Assembly: GCA_945788675.1 (NCBI GenBank)
Contig: CALZMY010000057.1
Span: forward strand, 1 to 34,288
Length of the DNA stretch: 34,288 nucleotides
Source: an uncultured Gammaproteobacteria bacterium
GTDB lineage: Bacteria > Pseudomonadota > Gammaproteobacteria > SZUA-140
Direction of reading: 5' to 3'
Position 1 is the first letter of the stretch; each line of letters starts with the position of its first letter. Position numbers and translations under genes: made by a program. Positions 21,205 to 30,983 of the stretch are shown here, piece after piece. The notes beneath the pieces are model-generated. The model worked only from the letters and a program-made list of their open reading frames with translations, was not told the DNA's origin and did not search any database.

Positions 21205-21786
21205 ATGCTGACGGCGATTCTGGCATTGAGCGCGTTGTCGCTAGTCTTTGGGCTGATCCTCGGTTTTGCCGCAGTCCGCTTCAAGGTTGAAGGCGACCCA
21301 CTGGTCGAACAGATCGATGCGCAGCTGCCACAGACGCAGTGTGGCCAGTGCGGCTTTCCCGGCTGCCGCCCCTATGCGGAGGCAATCGCCAATGAAGAGG
21401 CGGAGATTAACCAGTGCCCGCCGGGGGGGGAAGCGACCATCCACGCTCTGGCCGATCTGCTCGATCGCGAACCGCTACCACTGAACCCGGAAAATGGCGT
21501 AGTTAAGCCGAAGACAGTCGCCTTCATCGATGAACAGACCTGCATCGGCTGCACACTGTGCATCCAGGCGTGCCCGGTCGATGCGATTGTCGGCGCGGCC
21601 AAACAGATGCATACCATCATTGAATCCGAGTGCACCGGCTGTGATCTGTGCCTGCCCCCCTGCCCGGTAGACTGCATCGAGATGGTCGAGATCAAACAGG
21701 ATATGCTGACATGGAAATGGCCTTATCCTGAACAGCCAATTGCAGAAAAATCGACCCCAGACAGCCCGCGGGAGGCCTCCGCATGA
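21205..21786 (+). CDS. rsxB: Electron transport complex subunit RsxB/RnfB (Fe-S protein)
   Basis: [53 protein letters not shown]. Confidence 0.97.
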   Translation: MLTAILALSALSLVFGLILGFAAVRFKVEGDPLVEQIDAQLPQTQCGQCGFPGCRPYAEAIANEEAEINQCPPGGEATIHALADLLDREPLPLNPENGVVKPKTVAFIDEQTCIGCTLCIQACPVDAIVGAAKQMHTIIESECTGCDLCLPPCPVDCIEMVEIKQDMLTWKWPYPEQPIAEKSTPDSPREASA

Positions 21787-23507
21787 GCATGGCCCCGGTA
21801 AAATTGTGGGACTTCCATGGCGGCATCCACCCGGAACAGAACAAACTGCAATCCACCCTGGAGCCGTCGTCACCCGCGCAGCTACCCAGAAAATTGGTCC
21901 TGCCACTGCATCAGCATATTGGCGAAGCGGCGGAACCCGTCGTCGAGATCGGTGAAACGGTACTCAAGGGACAAAAAGTCGCAAATGCCAACGGTTATGT
22001 CAGCGCCCCGGTACATGCCCCCACTTCTGGCAAGATCATCGATATCAGCGAATATCCCATCCCGCACCCATCTGGTCTCAGTGCGCTGGCGATTGTCATC
22101 GAGCCCGATGGCCGCGATGCATGGGTCGAATACACGCCAGACCAGGATTACACCGAGAAAAATCCTAGCCACCTGCGCAACATCATCCGTGAAGCCGGGA
22201 TCGTTGGACTCGGTGGCGCAGGCTTTCCATCATTTATCAAACTCAATCCTGGCTCACAAAAGAAGATCAAGACACTGATCCTCAATGGCGTTGAATGCGA
22301 GCCCTATATTACCTGTGACGACATGTTGATGCGCGAAGACCCGCAGTCAATCATTGAAGGGTTACACATTATGCGCCACGCACTACAAGCAGAAGAGTGT
22401 GTCATCGCCATCGAAGACAACAAACCAGAGGCCTTTGAAAGCATCAGCAAAGCGGCCGCCGGACTCGATGGCGTGCGCGTTGCGCTGGTACCGACGCGCT
22501 ACCCGCAAGGCAGTGAAAAACAGCTGGTCCAGGTGATCACCGGCAAAGAGGTGCCCAGCAACGGGCTGGCGCTTAATATCGGCGTGGTGTGCCACAACGT
22601 TGCCACTGCCGCGGCCATCTATCGTGCTATCCACCTTGGTCAGCCACTGATTTCACGCATGGTCACCATTACCGGCAAAGGGGTTAAGCGTCCACGCAAT
22701 CTCGAAGTGTTATTTGGCACGCCCATCGAAGAACTTTTACAGCAATGTGACGCTGAATTTGACCAGATCGAGCGCCTCGTCATGGGCGGGCCGATGATGG
22801 GCTTTGCACTGCACGATATCGCACTGCCCGTGATCAAAACGACCAACTGCATCATCGCCGCGACCCGTGAAGAGCTCGGGCTCGATCGCCCCGTCATGCC
22901 GTGCATTCGCTGTGGTGCCTGTGCCGATGTCTGTCCCGTAAAACTGCTGCCGCAGCAGCTCTACTGGCACGCCAAGGCCAAGGAACTCGATAAAGCGCAG
23001 GAGTATGATCTTTTTGACTGCATCGAATGTGGCTGCTGCTCCTATGTCTGCCCCAGTAACATCCCACTGGTGCAATTTTATCGCTTCGCCAAAGGGGCCA
23101 TCTGGACCCAGGAACAGGAGCATAAAAAATCAGATCAGGCACGCGAGCGACACGAGTTCCGACTGCTGCGCATCGAACGTGAAAAACAGGAGCGCGAGGC
23201 TAAACGCGCGAAAAAGAAAGCGCCACGGCCACAAGCAGCATCACCTAAAGCGCCCCCTGTCGATGGTGCAACCATGGCTACCAAAATGAGAGAGGAAGCC
23301 ATCAGCCAGCGCGAGAGTGCCGCAGCCGCACGAAAAACAGAAATTCAGGCGGCACTCGCACGTGTACAGGCTAAGAAAAAGGGTACCGCACCCAAAACAG
23401 ATGAACCTCCAGCAGCTGACAGCAGCACCTCGCCAGCGCAGAAAAGCGATCTCGATAAAACAGATGCCTCATCTACGGATAGCGCCAACAATCAGCAGGT
23501 ACCATAA
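21783..23507 (+). CDS. rsxC: Electron transport complex subunit RsxC/RnfC
   Basis: [74 protein letters not shown]; Lys/Ala-rich C-terminal extension; overlaps rsxB by 4 bp. Confidence 0.97.
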   Translation: MSMAPVKLWDFHGGIHPEQNKLQSTLEPSSPAQLPRKLVLPLHQHIGEAAEPVVEIGETVLKGQKVANANGYVSAPVHAPTSGKIIDISEYPIPHPSGLSALAIVIEPDGRDAWVEYTPDQDYTEKNPSHLRNIIREAGIVGLGGAGFPSFIKLNPGSQKKIKTLILNGVECEPYITCDDMLMREDPQSIIEGLHIMRHALQAEECVIAIEDNKPEAFESISKAAAGLDGVRVALVPTRYPQGSEKQLVQVITGKEVPSNGLALNIGVVCHNVATAAAIYRAIHLGQPLISRMVTITGKGVKRPRNLEVLFGTPIEELLQQCDAEFDQIERLVMGGPMMGFALHDIALPVIKTTNCIIAATREELGLDRPVMPCIRCGACADVCPVKLLPQQLYWHAKAKELDKAQEYDLFDCIECGCCSYVCPSNIPLVQFYRFAKGAIWTQEQEHKKSDQARERHEFRLLRIEREKQEREAKRAKKKAPRPQAASPKAPPVDGATMATKMREEAISQRESAAAARKTEIQAALARVQAKKKGTAPKTDEPPAADSSTSPAQKSDLDKTDASSTDSANNQQVP

Positions 23508-23544
23508 CGCAGCGAACACACTGCGCTAACAGATAAACGAAGCG

Positions 23545-24621
23545 ATGCCATTTAATACACCCACATCTCCCCATCAGCTCGCCCCTACCTCCATCACCCG
23601 CGTGATGATGCTGGTGATCCTGGCACTGATCCCCGGCATCACGGCCTATGTCTGGTTTTTTGGCTGGGGTATCGTGGTGAACATCTGCATCGCACTGGTC
23701 ACCGCCCTGAGTTGCGAAGCACTCATCCTGAAATTACGTCAACGGCCAGTACTGCCCTTTTTGAGTGATGGCAGCGCGGCGCTCACTGCGGTACTGATCG
23801 CTTTGACACTGCCACCTCTGTCACCGTGGTGGATTACTGTCATCGGCGTCGCCTTTGCCATCATCATCGCCAAGCAGCTCTACGGTGGCCTCGGTTACAA
23901 CCCATTTAACCCCGCCATGGTCGGTTATGTGATGTTACTGATCTCATTCCCACGCGAGATGACCAGCTGGATTCCACCCAGCGCACTGGCCGATAGTACC
24001 CTCGGTTTTATCGATACCACCATGTTCATCCTCTTCAGCACACTGCCAGACGGGGTCACCTTCGATGCACTGACCGAGGCCACACCGCTCGACTCGCTGA
24101 AGACCCACCTCGCCCTCGGAAACACCGTCGATGAAGTGCGTGCCCAGCTCGGCCTCGATGAAGAGACCAGCCGCGTCCTCAGCGTGATTCCGATCTTTGG
24201 TGCCATCGGTGGCAAGGGGTGGGAATGGGTCGGCGGTGGTTTCCTGCTCGGCGGCATATGGCTCATCTATAATAAAATTATTAGCTGGCACATCCCGGTG
24301 GCGATGCTTGGCTCGCTGCTGGCCGCCTCGCTGCTCTTCTACCTGATTGACCCAGATCACTACGCCACACCGATGTTTCATCTCTTCAGCGGCGCAGCAA
24401 TGCTGGGCGCGTTTTTCATCGCCACCGATCCAGTCACCGCCGCCGCCTCGAATCGCGGCAAGCTCATCTATGGTTGCGGTATTGGCCTGTTCACTTATGT
24501 AATCCGCACCTGGGGCGGCTACCCCGATGCCGTTGCCTTCGCAGTATTGCTGATGAACATGTGCGCACCGCTGATCGACCACTACTTCAAATCCAGCGTC
24601 TTCGGCCATAAAAAGGGGTGA
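23545..24621 (+). CDS. rsxD: Electron transport complex subunit RsxD/RnfD
   Basis: GGLGYNPFNPAMVGYVMLLISFPREMTSW, flavinylation-type motif DALTEATPLDSLK, FFIATDPVTAAASNRGKLIYG. Confidence 0.96.
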   Translation: MPFNTPTSPHQLAPTSITRVMMLVILALIPGITAYVWFFGWGIVVNICIALVTALSCEALILKLRQRPVLPFLSDGSAALTAVLIALTLPPLSPWWITVIGVAFAIIIAKQLYGGLGYNPFNPAMVGYVMLLISFPREMTSWIPPSALADSTLGFIDTTMFILFSTLPDGVTFDALTEATPLDSLKTHLALGNTVDEVRAQLGLDEETSRVLSVIPIFGAIGGKGWEWVGGGFLLGGIWLIYNKIISWHIPVAMLGSLLAASLLFYLIDPDHYATPMFHLFSGAAMLGAFFIATDPVTAAASNRGKLIYGCGIGLFTYVIRTWGGYPDAVAFAVLLMNMCAPLIDHYFKSSVFGHKKG

Positions 24622-24622
24622 T

Positions 24623-25288
24623 GTGGTGGCGCTGAAACATATGATGACAACTTCACTGCTGCTCGGTACCTTCGCCATCGTGGGCACCGGCATGGTAGCG
24701 CTCACCTATGACGGCACCGAACCCCTTATTGAATACAAAGAGAAGCAGGCGCTGCTGCGCAGCCTCAATGCGCTGATACCCCCGGCAAGCCGTGACAACG
24801 ACATCGCAAACGACACCACAGAGGCCACCTCAAAAGCACTGCTTGGAAGCAAAAAAAAAGCGAATACTGTCTACCTTGCGCGGCTCAAAGGTGTCCCGGT
24901 CGCCGCTGTGATCACGACCATCGCCCCCGATGGCTATAATGGCGCCATTAAACTACTGGTCGCCATCCGTTATAATGGTACGATTAGCGGTGTGCGCGTG
25001 CTCAAACATCGCGAAACGCCAGGGCTGGGTGATGGCATTGAGATTATCCGCTCCGACTGGATCACGACATTCGACAACCACTCACTGCAAAACCCCGATG
25101 ACCTCGGTTGGCACGTAAAAAAGGATGGTGGTATTTTTGACCAGTTCACGGGTGCGACGATCACGCCACGCGCCATAGTCAAGGCAGTACATAATGCGTT
25201 GAAATATTTTGAGCAGCACCGCGACGAACTGTTTAGCGCGAACAACACAGCGCAAACGTCAACACAGGTAACTAAAACAGATAATTAA
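24623..25288 (+). CDS. rsxG: Electron transport complex subunit RsxG/RnfG (FMN-binding)
   Basis: [34 protein letters not shown] (covalent FMN Thr motif). GTG start. Confidence 0.95.
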   Translation: MVALKHMMTTSLLLGTFAIVGTGMVALTYDGTEPLIEYKEKQALLRSLNALIPPASRDNDIANDTTEATSKALLGSKKKANTVYLARLKGVPVAAVITTIAPDGYNGAIKLLVAIRYNGTISGVRVLKHRETPGLGDGIEIIRSDWITTFDNHSLQNPDDLGWHVKKDGGIFDQFTGATITPRAIVKAVHNALKYFEQHRDELFSANNTAQTSTQVTKTDN

Positions 25289-25290
25289 AG

Positions 25291-26001
25291 ATGGCCACTA
25301 ACAACTACAACGAACTGACCCATAACGGCCTGTGGAAAAATAATGTTGCGCTGGTGCAGGTCCTCGGCCTGTGCCCGTTGCTCGCCGTCACCACCACCAC
25401 CATCAACGGCATCGGACTCGGCATCGCCACCACGCTGACACTGGTGCTATCGAACGTCACTGTGTCGTTGATCCGTAATTCAGTGCGCCCCGAGATTCGC
25501 ATCCCGGTCTTTGTGTTGATCATTGCATCCTTTGTTACCGCGATTGAGCTAGCGATGAACGCCTTCTTTTACGACTTGTATATAATCCTTGGCATCTTTA
25601 TCCCATTGATCGTCACCAACTGCGCGATCCTCGGTCGCGCCGAGGCGTTTGCGTCGAAGAATGCCGTCGTGCCCTCTTTCATCGACGGCCTGATGATGGG
25701 CGTCGGCTTCTCTGCCATCCTGGTGGCCCTCGGTGCAATGCGTGAAGCGCTTGGCCAGGGCACGCTGTTTGCGCAAGCCCACCTGATGTTTGGTGAAGCT
25801 GGCGAGTGGATGACCATCACCCTGATCGATGATTACAGCGGCTTCCTGCTCGCCATCCTGCCACCTGGTGCTTTTATTGGACTGGGACTGTTAATTGCAT
25901 TGAAGAATGTAATAGATCAACGCGTTCAAAAAAAGGCGGCACAAGTGGCTTCTCCTACAACAACCGAAAATGCCATCGCCGCACCCTCAATGGCAAAGTA
26001 G
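25291..26001 (+). CDS. rsxE: Electron transport complex subunit RsxE/RnfE
   Basis: [60 protein letters not shown]. Confidence 0.96.
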   Translation: MATNNYNELTHNGLWKNNVALVQVLGLCPLLAVTTTTINGIGLGIATTLTLVLSNVTVSLIRNSVRPEIRIPVFVLIIASFVTAIELAMNAFFYDLYIILGIFIPLIVTNCAILGRAEAFASKNAVVPSFIDGLMMGVGFSAILVALGAMREALGQGTLFAQAHLMFGEAGEWMTITLIDDYSGFLLAILPPGAFIGLGLLIALKNVIDQRVQKKAAQVASPTTTENAIAAPSMAK

Positions 26002-26041
26002 CACACCCACATTGACTATCAGAAATGCACCTACATCAACT

Positions 26042-26245
26042 TCAGAATAGGCCCTGACCTTCAAATAACAGCCTCAGATATTGGTCAAAATCGATCCAAC
26101 GGTACTCACAAACGAAATCTATGATTCTTACCAGTGCCATATTTTCACGGCTAATTCCTCCTCCCATTCCCAGATCCGTATAAAATTCAATCCAGACTGC
26201 CCTACTGAAGTTGTCGCAACAGCTGCCGATAGAATTAAGTACACC
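26042..26245 (-). pseudogene. Start-less open frame, possible gene remnant
   Basis: Reverse frame between an upstream TGA (26246-26248) and a TGA at 26044-26042 reads GVLNSIGSCCDNFSRAVWIEFYTDLGMGGGISRENMALVRIIDFVCEYRWIDFDQYLRLLFEGQGLF; protein-like composition, no start codon at the left end. Confidence 0.3.
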
Positions 26246-26371
26246 TCACCATAAATTGTGGGGAAATCGAAAGGCTAGCCAGGGAAGTGTTTGCTAATCA
26301 CTGTGCTCTACTACTCCCACATGCATGCCTTCTAACATAGATTTCAAAGTTAGATTAACAGCATCAGAGCG

Positions 26372-26746
26372 GTGAATAAAATGATCAAATCTATACTTGT
26401 TGTTGATGACTCTAAAATGTCACGCAAACTTGTCATCAGGGCCTTACCGGAAGAATGGGACGCCCCTGTTTATCAGGCAACCAACGGCCTGGAAGCACTT
26501 GAAATTTTCCATGACAAATCCCCGGATATAATCTTTCTAGATTTGACCATGCCCGAGCTGGACGGCTTTGGTGTACTGGCTGCACTTCAAAAAGAAGATA
26601 ATAAAGTTCCGGTAATTGTGATCAGCGCAGATGTCCAGACGGAAGCCTATGAGCGGGCGATTGGGCTAGGCGCTCGCGCCTTTATCCAGAAGCCGATGAG
26701 TCCCGGGGATGTTAGAAAAGTGGTTCAAGAGCTGCATTTGCTATGA
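26372..26746 (+). CDS. Single-domain response regulator (REC)
   Basis: ILVVDDSKMSRKLVIRAL, phosphoacceptor region DIIFLDLTMPELDGFGVL, VIVISADVQ, AFIQKPMSPGDV. Confidence 0.95.
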   Translation: MNKMIKSILVVDDSKMSRKLVIRALPEEWDAPVYQATNGLEALEIFHDKSPDIIFLDLTMPELDGFGVLAALQKEDNKVPVIVISADVQTEAYERAIGLGARAFIQKPMSPGDVRKVVQELHLL

Positions 26747-27363
26747 TTCAAACCAAAGAGCAATTTGACGAAGACCGTAGAGATGCCCTGCAGGAAGTGG
26801 TCAATATAGCCATGGGACAGGCGGGCGATTCACTGGCAAAGCTGTTCGGTACATTTGTTGAACTTTCTATTCCCAAATTTCATTTATGCGATGTCAACGA
26901 ACTCAACCAGGAACTTTCTAAAAACAGCACCTACGCAGAGAAGATGACCATCCTGCGCCAACCATTCTCAGGACAACTCCGAGGTGAAGGCATTGCCCTG
27001 TTTAACAATAGTGGTGTTAATGAGCTTGCGGTTCTAATGGGATATGAGGGTGAAGTAACATATAGTAATGAACGTGAAATGTTGCTGGATGTTTGCAGCA
27101 TCCTGGTCGGCGCCTGTCTAAATGGCGTTGCTTCCCAGTTGGGGATCTCGCTCAGTTACACGGCGCCAACCATTATCACGAAAGACACTACCACTGAAAA
27201 ATTTTTCAAGCCAGAATCAATCCAATGGCGCTATGCCATGATCATGGAAGTTTGTTTAACACTTGAACAATACGACTTCACCAGCAATATGCTGCTCTTC
27301 CTGTCGGAAGAGAGTTTTCCGCCTTTGATGAATAAACTGGATCAGATGCTCGACGAGCTATGA
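26743..27363 (+). CDS. CheC-like phosphatase
   Basis: N-terminal CheC signature DALQEVVNIAMGQAGDSLAKL (ExxN); a second, degenerate copy in EMLLDVCSILVGACLNGVASQL. Overlaps the upstream REC gene by 4 bp. Confidence 0.8.
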   Translation: MIQTKEQFDEDRRDALQEVVNIAMGQAGDSLAKLFGTFVELSIPKFHLCDVNELNQELSKNSTYAEKMTILRQPFSGQLRGEGIALFNNSGVNELAVLMGYEGEVTYSNEREMLLDVCSILVGACLNGVASQLGISLSYTAPTIITKDTTTEKFFKPESIQWRYAMIMEVCLTLEQYDFTSNMLLFLSEESFPPLMNKLDQMLDEL

Positions 27364-28685
27364 GCACTATGGATGAAAAAGTTTCACATTTAGTAAATAT
27401 GGCAGTCAGCCAGATTAACGCCGGCATGGTGATACTCGATGCCGACCATAATATAGTATTATGGAATCGCTTCATGCAGATTCATAGCGGTATTTCTGAA
27501 GATGATATTAAAGGAAAAAATCTCTTTGATAGATTCCCCGACCTAAAAGGGAGTGGCATCGAAAAAAAAATTGACAGTGTATTTCTATTAAAAAACCTTG
27601 CCTTCACCTCATGGGAATATCGTCCCTATCTATTCAAATTTGCCAATACCCATTCAGTGATTGGCGATGAAGAATGGATGCAACAGGATTGCACTTTCTC
27701 ACCCATGATAGATGAATCTGGCACGGTCACACATATCTGTCTTTCCGTATTTGATGCTACCAACACCGCAACATATCAGAAAAAGCTATTACGAGCGTCA
27801 GGCTCATTAATGAAGCAGCGCAACACACTTGCGGAAATAAACAAAAAACTGGAAGAAGCTCAGAATCAGTTATTGCAATCTGAAAAGATGGCTGCCGTTG
27901 GGCAACTAGCAGCAGGAGTGGCACATGAAATCAACAACCCTGTCGGCTATGTAAACTCGAATGTCTCTGCACTGGAAGGCTATATAAATGAACTTCTACA
28001 GATGCTGGCGGCATACGAAGTATGTGAGCCCGCACTTGACCAAAACAACGCGCTTACTGAAGCGCTTGAGCAGGCTAAAAAATCCATTGATCTTGATTAT
28101 CTTAAGGAAGATTTGATCGATCTTCTAAAGGAATCGAAGGAAGGGCTGGATAGAGTCAAGAAAATAGTTCAGGATCTCAAGGACTTTTCACATGTGGATG
28201 AAAGCGAATGGCAACATGCCGATTTGCATAAGGGGCTGGATAGCACCCTGAATGTGGTCAATAACGAAATCAAGTACAAAGCAGAAGTAATAAAGAACTA
28301 CGGGGAAATCCCTGAAATCAAATGCCTTTCATCTCAAATTAATCAGGTATTCATGAACCTGCTGGTGAATGCTGCACACGCCATAGAGGAACGCGGCACC
28401 ATCACCATTTCCACAGGCACCAAAGATAATGGCGTCTGGGTCGAGATTGAAGACACTGGCTCTGGTATTTCGCAAGAAAAACTCCCCCGAATCTTCGAAC
28501 CATTCTATACCACCAAACCAGTGGGCTCGGGTACCGGGCTAGGCTTGTCACTCTCCTACAATATTATCCAGAAACATAAAGGTATAATTTCTGTCGAGAG
28601 TGAACCGAACAAGGGCACCAGGTTTTATATCTGGTTACCCATAGACATTGAATTCGATGATAACTCCAATGCCAATGTTGCATGA
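27360..28685 (+). CDS. PAS-domain sensor histidine kinase (soluble)
   Basis: PAS region (VSQINAGMVILDADHNIVLWNRFMQIHSGISEDDIKGKNLFDRFPDL), H-box GQLAAGVAHEINNPVGYVNSN, N-box NQVFMNLLVNAAHAIEE, G-boxes EDTGSGIS and GTGLGLSLSY. 4-bp overlap with the preceding gene. Confidence 0.95.
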   Translation: MSTMDEKVSHLVNMAVSQINAGMVILDADHNIVLWNRFMQIHSGISEDDIKGKNLFDRFPDLKGSGIEKKIDSVFLLKNLAFTSWEYRPYLFKFANTHSVIGDEEWMQQDCTFSPMIDESGTVTHICLSVFDATNTATYQKKLLRASGSLMKQRNTLAEINKKLEEAQNQLLQSEKMAAVGQLAAGVAHEINNPVGYVNSNVSALEGYINELLQMLAAYEVCEPALDQNNALTEALEQAKKSIDLDYLKEDLIDLLKESKEGLDRVKKIVQDLKDFSHVDESEWQHADLHKGLDSTLNVVNNEIKYKAEVIKNYGEIPEIKCLSSQINQVFMNLLVNAAHAIEERGTITISTGTKDNGVWVEIEDTGSGISQEKLPRIFEPFYTTKPVGSGTGLGLSLSYNIIQKHKGIISVESEPNKGTRFYIWLPIDIEFDDNSNANVA

Positions 28686-29712
28686 TCCCAGCAAGAAGCG
28701 TCACTTACTTATACTGGATACTATTAATTCAATTCGAAAATTTTTCTCGTTAAAGACAACAACCTGCTATATCCTGTGTCTTTTCATAGTTATGTTTACC
28801 CAAAGCACAAATGCGTCTAGCACCTGCCTTTACATCGCTTCATACCATCAAGGTTACGAATGGAATGATGGCATCGCAAGAGGCGTTGACAACGTATTAG
28901 CGGGTAAGTGTAAAGTTGACAAATATTTTATGGACACCAAGCGCAACAAAGGTGAAGCGTACTATAAAAAATCAGCCCTCGAAGCCAGGGCATATATCGA
29001 GAAAACAAAACCTGACATCGTCATTGTCAGTGATGATAACGCCTCAAAATACCTGGTCATGCCATTTTATAAAGATGCGGCGCTGCCCTTCGTATTCTGC
29101 GGCATCAACTGGACCGTAGAGCCCTATGGCTATCCCTACAAAAATGCCACCGGTATGATTGAGGTAGCCCCCATTCGGCCCCTGCTGAAAGAGATTAATA
29201 ATGTTTTAACATCCACCTCCTCGGGCATCTATCTCTCTGCCGATGTGCTAACAGAACATAAAGACTATGAACGCTATCGTAAAATATACGAGCGAGAAGG
29301 CATCACGCTTAAAGGTGTATTTGTCAAGAGCATGGCAGAGTGGAAGAAAGAATTTATTGCAGCTCAATCTACAAACATTGATTTTATCATTCTAAACAAC
29401 AACAGCGGCATCAATGACTGGAGTGAACAGCAAGGAAGAGATACAGCCCAGGAATACTCAACCGTTTTCTCTGTCACCAACTATGACTGGATGATGCCCT
29501 ACACCATGTTCGCCATGACTAAGCTTCCCGAAGAACAAGGTGAATGGGCAGCAGCTGTGGCACTAGACATTCTTGATGGCGCAACACCGGACAGCATTCC
29601 GATTGTAGCAAACCGAAGATGGAATATATTTGTGAATACGCAACTACTCGACAAGGCTGACATTAAACTTCCACCTCACCTTATTCATAAAGCGATAAAA
29701 ACAGGCATGTAA
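28657..29712 (+). CDS. ABC-type substrate-binding protein (ABC_sub_bind-like), exported
   Basis: Hydrophobic N-terminal segment (CYILCLFIVMFTQSTNAS), then CLYIASYHQGYEWNDGIARGVDNVL...KPDIVIVSDDNASKYLVMPFYKDAALPFVFCGINWTVEPYGYPYKNATGMIEV. The track starts at TTG 28648; ATG 28657, 28669 and 28675 are alternatives. Confidence 0.85.
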   Translation: MITPMPMLHDPSKKRHLLILDTINSIRKFFSLKTTTCYILCLFIVMFTQSTNASSTCLYIASYHQGYEWNDGIARGVDNVLAGKCKVDKYFMDTKRNKGEAYYKKSALEARAYIEKTKPDIVIVSDDNASKYLVMPFYKDAALPFVFCGINWTVEPYGYPYKNATGMIEVAPIRPLLKEINNVLTSTSSGIYLSADVLTEHKDYERYRKIYEREGITLKGVFVKSMAEWKKEFIAAQSTNIDFIILNNNSGINDWSEQQGRDTAQEYSTVFSVTNYDWMMPYTMFAMTKLPEEQGEWAAAVALDILDGATPDSIPIVANRRWNIFVNTQLLDKADIKLPPHLIHKAIKTGM

Positions 29713-29866
29713 CAGTGGCTTTTCGCCTTCCATTTCGAGCCACACTGCCCCTGGCATTTCTGACCAAACCATTCGGTCATCACTCAACGTCACAAAAAAT
29801 CTATCACCCGATAAGTCCACCCATTGCTTGATAGCGTTGATCAGTTAAATAATCAATCATCTTAGC

Positions 29867-29897
29867 TTGATAAAATAGTGCTGAGTCGCGCTATAAT
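29867..29897 (+). promoter_or_regulatory. Candidate sigma70-type promoter for the small membrane protein
   Basis: ttgata (29867-29872), 19-bp spacer, TATAAT (29892-29897); CDS starts at 29926. Confidence 0.4.
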
Positions 29898-29925
29898 GCC
29901 AGTAGCCCAACAACCGGATACGCTC

Positions 29926-30084
29926 ATGAACCGTGGTTACGCCGTTTTATACTTGATTGCCGCGATGCTCTTTTATTTTGGCTGGAAGAGCCGCAAGGAA
30001 AACAGCCTCTTGTCTACAGCACTCCTCACCGCTGCCGCAATTGTGACAATCCTGCTGATCGGCGGTCACTTTGGGCTACTTTAA
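29926..30084 (+). CDS. Small hypothetical membrane protein (two predicted TM segments)
   Basis: MNRGYAVLYLIAAMLFYFGWKSRKENSLLSTALLTAAAIVTILLIGGHFGLL; the track ORF begins at 29878 but would overlap the candidate promoter. Confidence 0.6.
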   Translation: MNRGYAVLYLIAAMLFYFGWKSRKENSLLSTALLTAAAIVTILLIGGHFGLL

Positions 30085-30104
30085 TACAGCTTCACAATCG
30101 CCAT

Positions 30105-30830
30105 TCAATGATCGTTACAATCGGACTGGCCGTTGGAAATAAATGCAATCATCCAGCGAGCAATGGTCAGTTCATCGGTCATATTTTGTAATGACTCGAC
30201 ACCCACTTTATAGAGAGCCTCACCCAGCAGTTTACGACGAAACCCCATCAAATCACTGGCATAAGGTTTAGTGAACTCTGGGTGCCCCTGGATCGCAAGA
30301 GTTGCGTCATCTAACTGAAACATCGCATTTGGGCAAAATGGGCTACCCGCGATCAGCTCGGCACCCAGCGGCAGTTCAGTTACCTGATCCTGGTGACTTA
30401 CCAATACGTTGCAGGATTTAAGCGGTGGCTCCATCCACGGTCGTACGGCCGACACCTGCATCGTATGAACGCCAACGCCCCACCCTTTGTCTGACTTCTC
30501 CACCGAGCCACCAAAGGCCTGTGCCACCAGCTGATGCCCAAAACAGATCGCTATCAACTTTTTTTCTTCACGTCGCAGTCGGGTAATGAATGCCTGCAAC
30601 GTCGCAATCCACACCTCATCATCATAGACGCTCGCCTTGCTGCCGGTGGTGATATAGGCGTCGCACTCATCAATATCATCAGGATAGTGCCCTTGCACCA
30701 CATCATAGACATTGAAGCTAATTGCAGGCGCTACCTGATGAAACAACGACTCGATCATCGCAGGATAATTGCCATGCCTGCCCTGAAACTGTGCCTTCAC
30801 TGAGTCACACTGCAAAACCCCGATCTTCAT
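30105..30830 (-). CDS. Class I glutamine amidotransferase-like protein (GMP-synthase-like)
   Basis: Nucleophile motif IAICFGHQLVAQAFGG, His motif IQGHPEF, ITTGSKASVYDDEVW. Confidence 0.92.
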   Translation of the reverse strand: MKIGVLQCDSVKAQFQGRHGNYPAMIESLFHQVAPAISFNVYDVVQGHYPDDIDECDAYITTGSKASVYDDEVWIATLQAFITRLRREEKKLIAICFGHQLVAQAFGGSVEKSDKGWGVGVHTMQVSAVRPWMEPPLKSCNVLVSHQDQVTELPLGAELIAGSPFCPNAMFQLDDATLAIQGHPEFTKPYASDLMGFRRKLLGEALYKVGVESLQNMTDELTIARWMIAFISNGQSDCNDH

Positions 30831-30983
30831 CCGCTCACACCTTCAGTACCATCATCGTCGAACTTACCATAGAGTATTTGTATTGCACGCCCTTATTCGA
30901 TACTTTATAGCCATGTCATACCTATAATGGACAGTCAGTTTGCAATAGGCAAGCTTTCACGACAACAGAAAAAGGTGCCCTCC

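Noticed and set aside
21423-21430. G8 homopolymer in rsxB
   Set aside because: Encodes PPGGE in the conserved Fe-S region and the frame is intact; mentioned only as a possible sequencing-error hotspot.
24061-24111. RsxD flavinylation motif reading TEATPL instead of SGATPL
   Set aside because: Still fits the Dxx[ST]xAT consensus and residue variation before AT appears tolerated in this family; not a convincing novelty.
23944-24705. 253-aa minus-strand ORF opposite rsxD
   Set aside because: Antisense shadow of the well-supported rsxD gene; composition typical of a mirrored frame.
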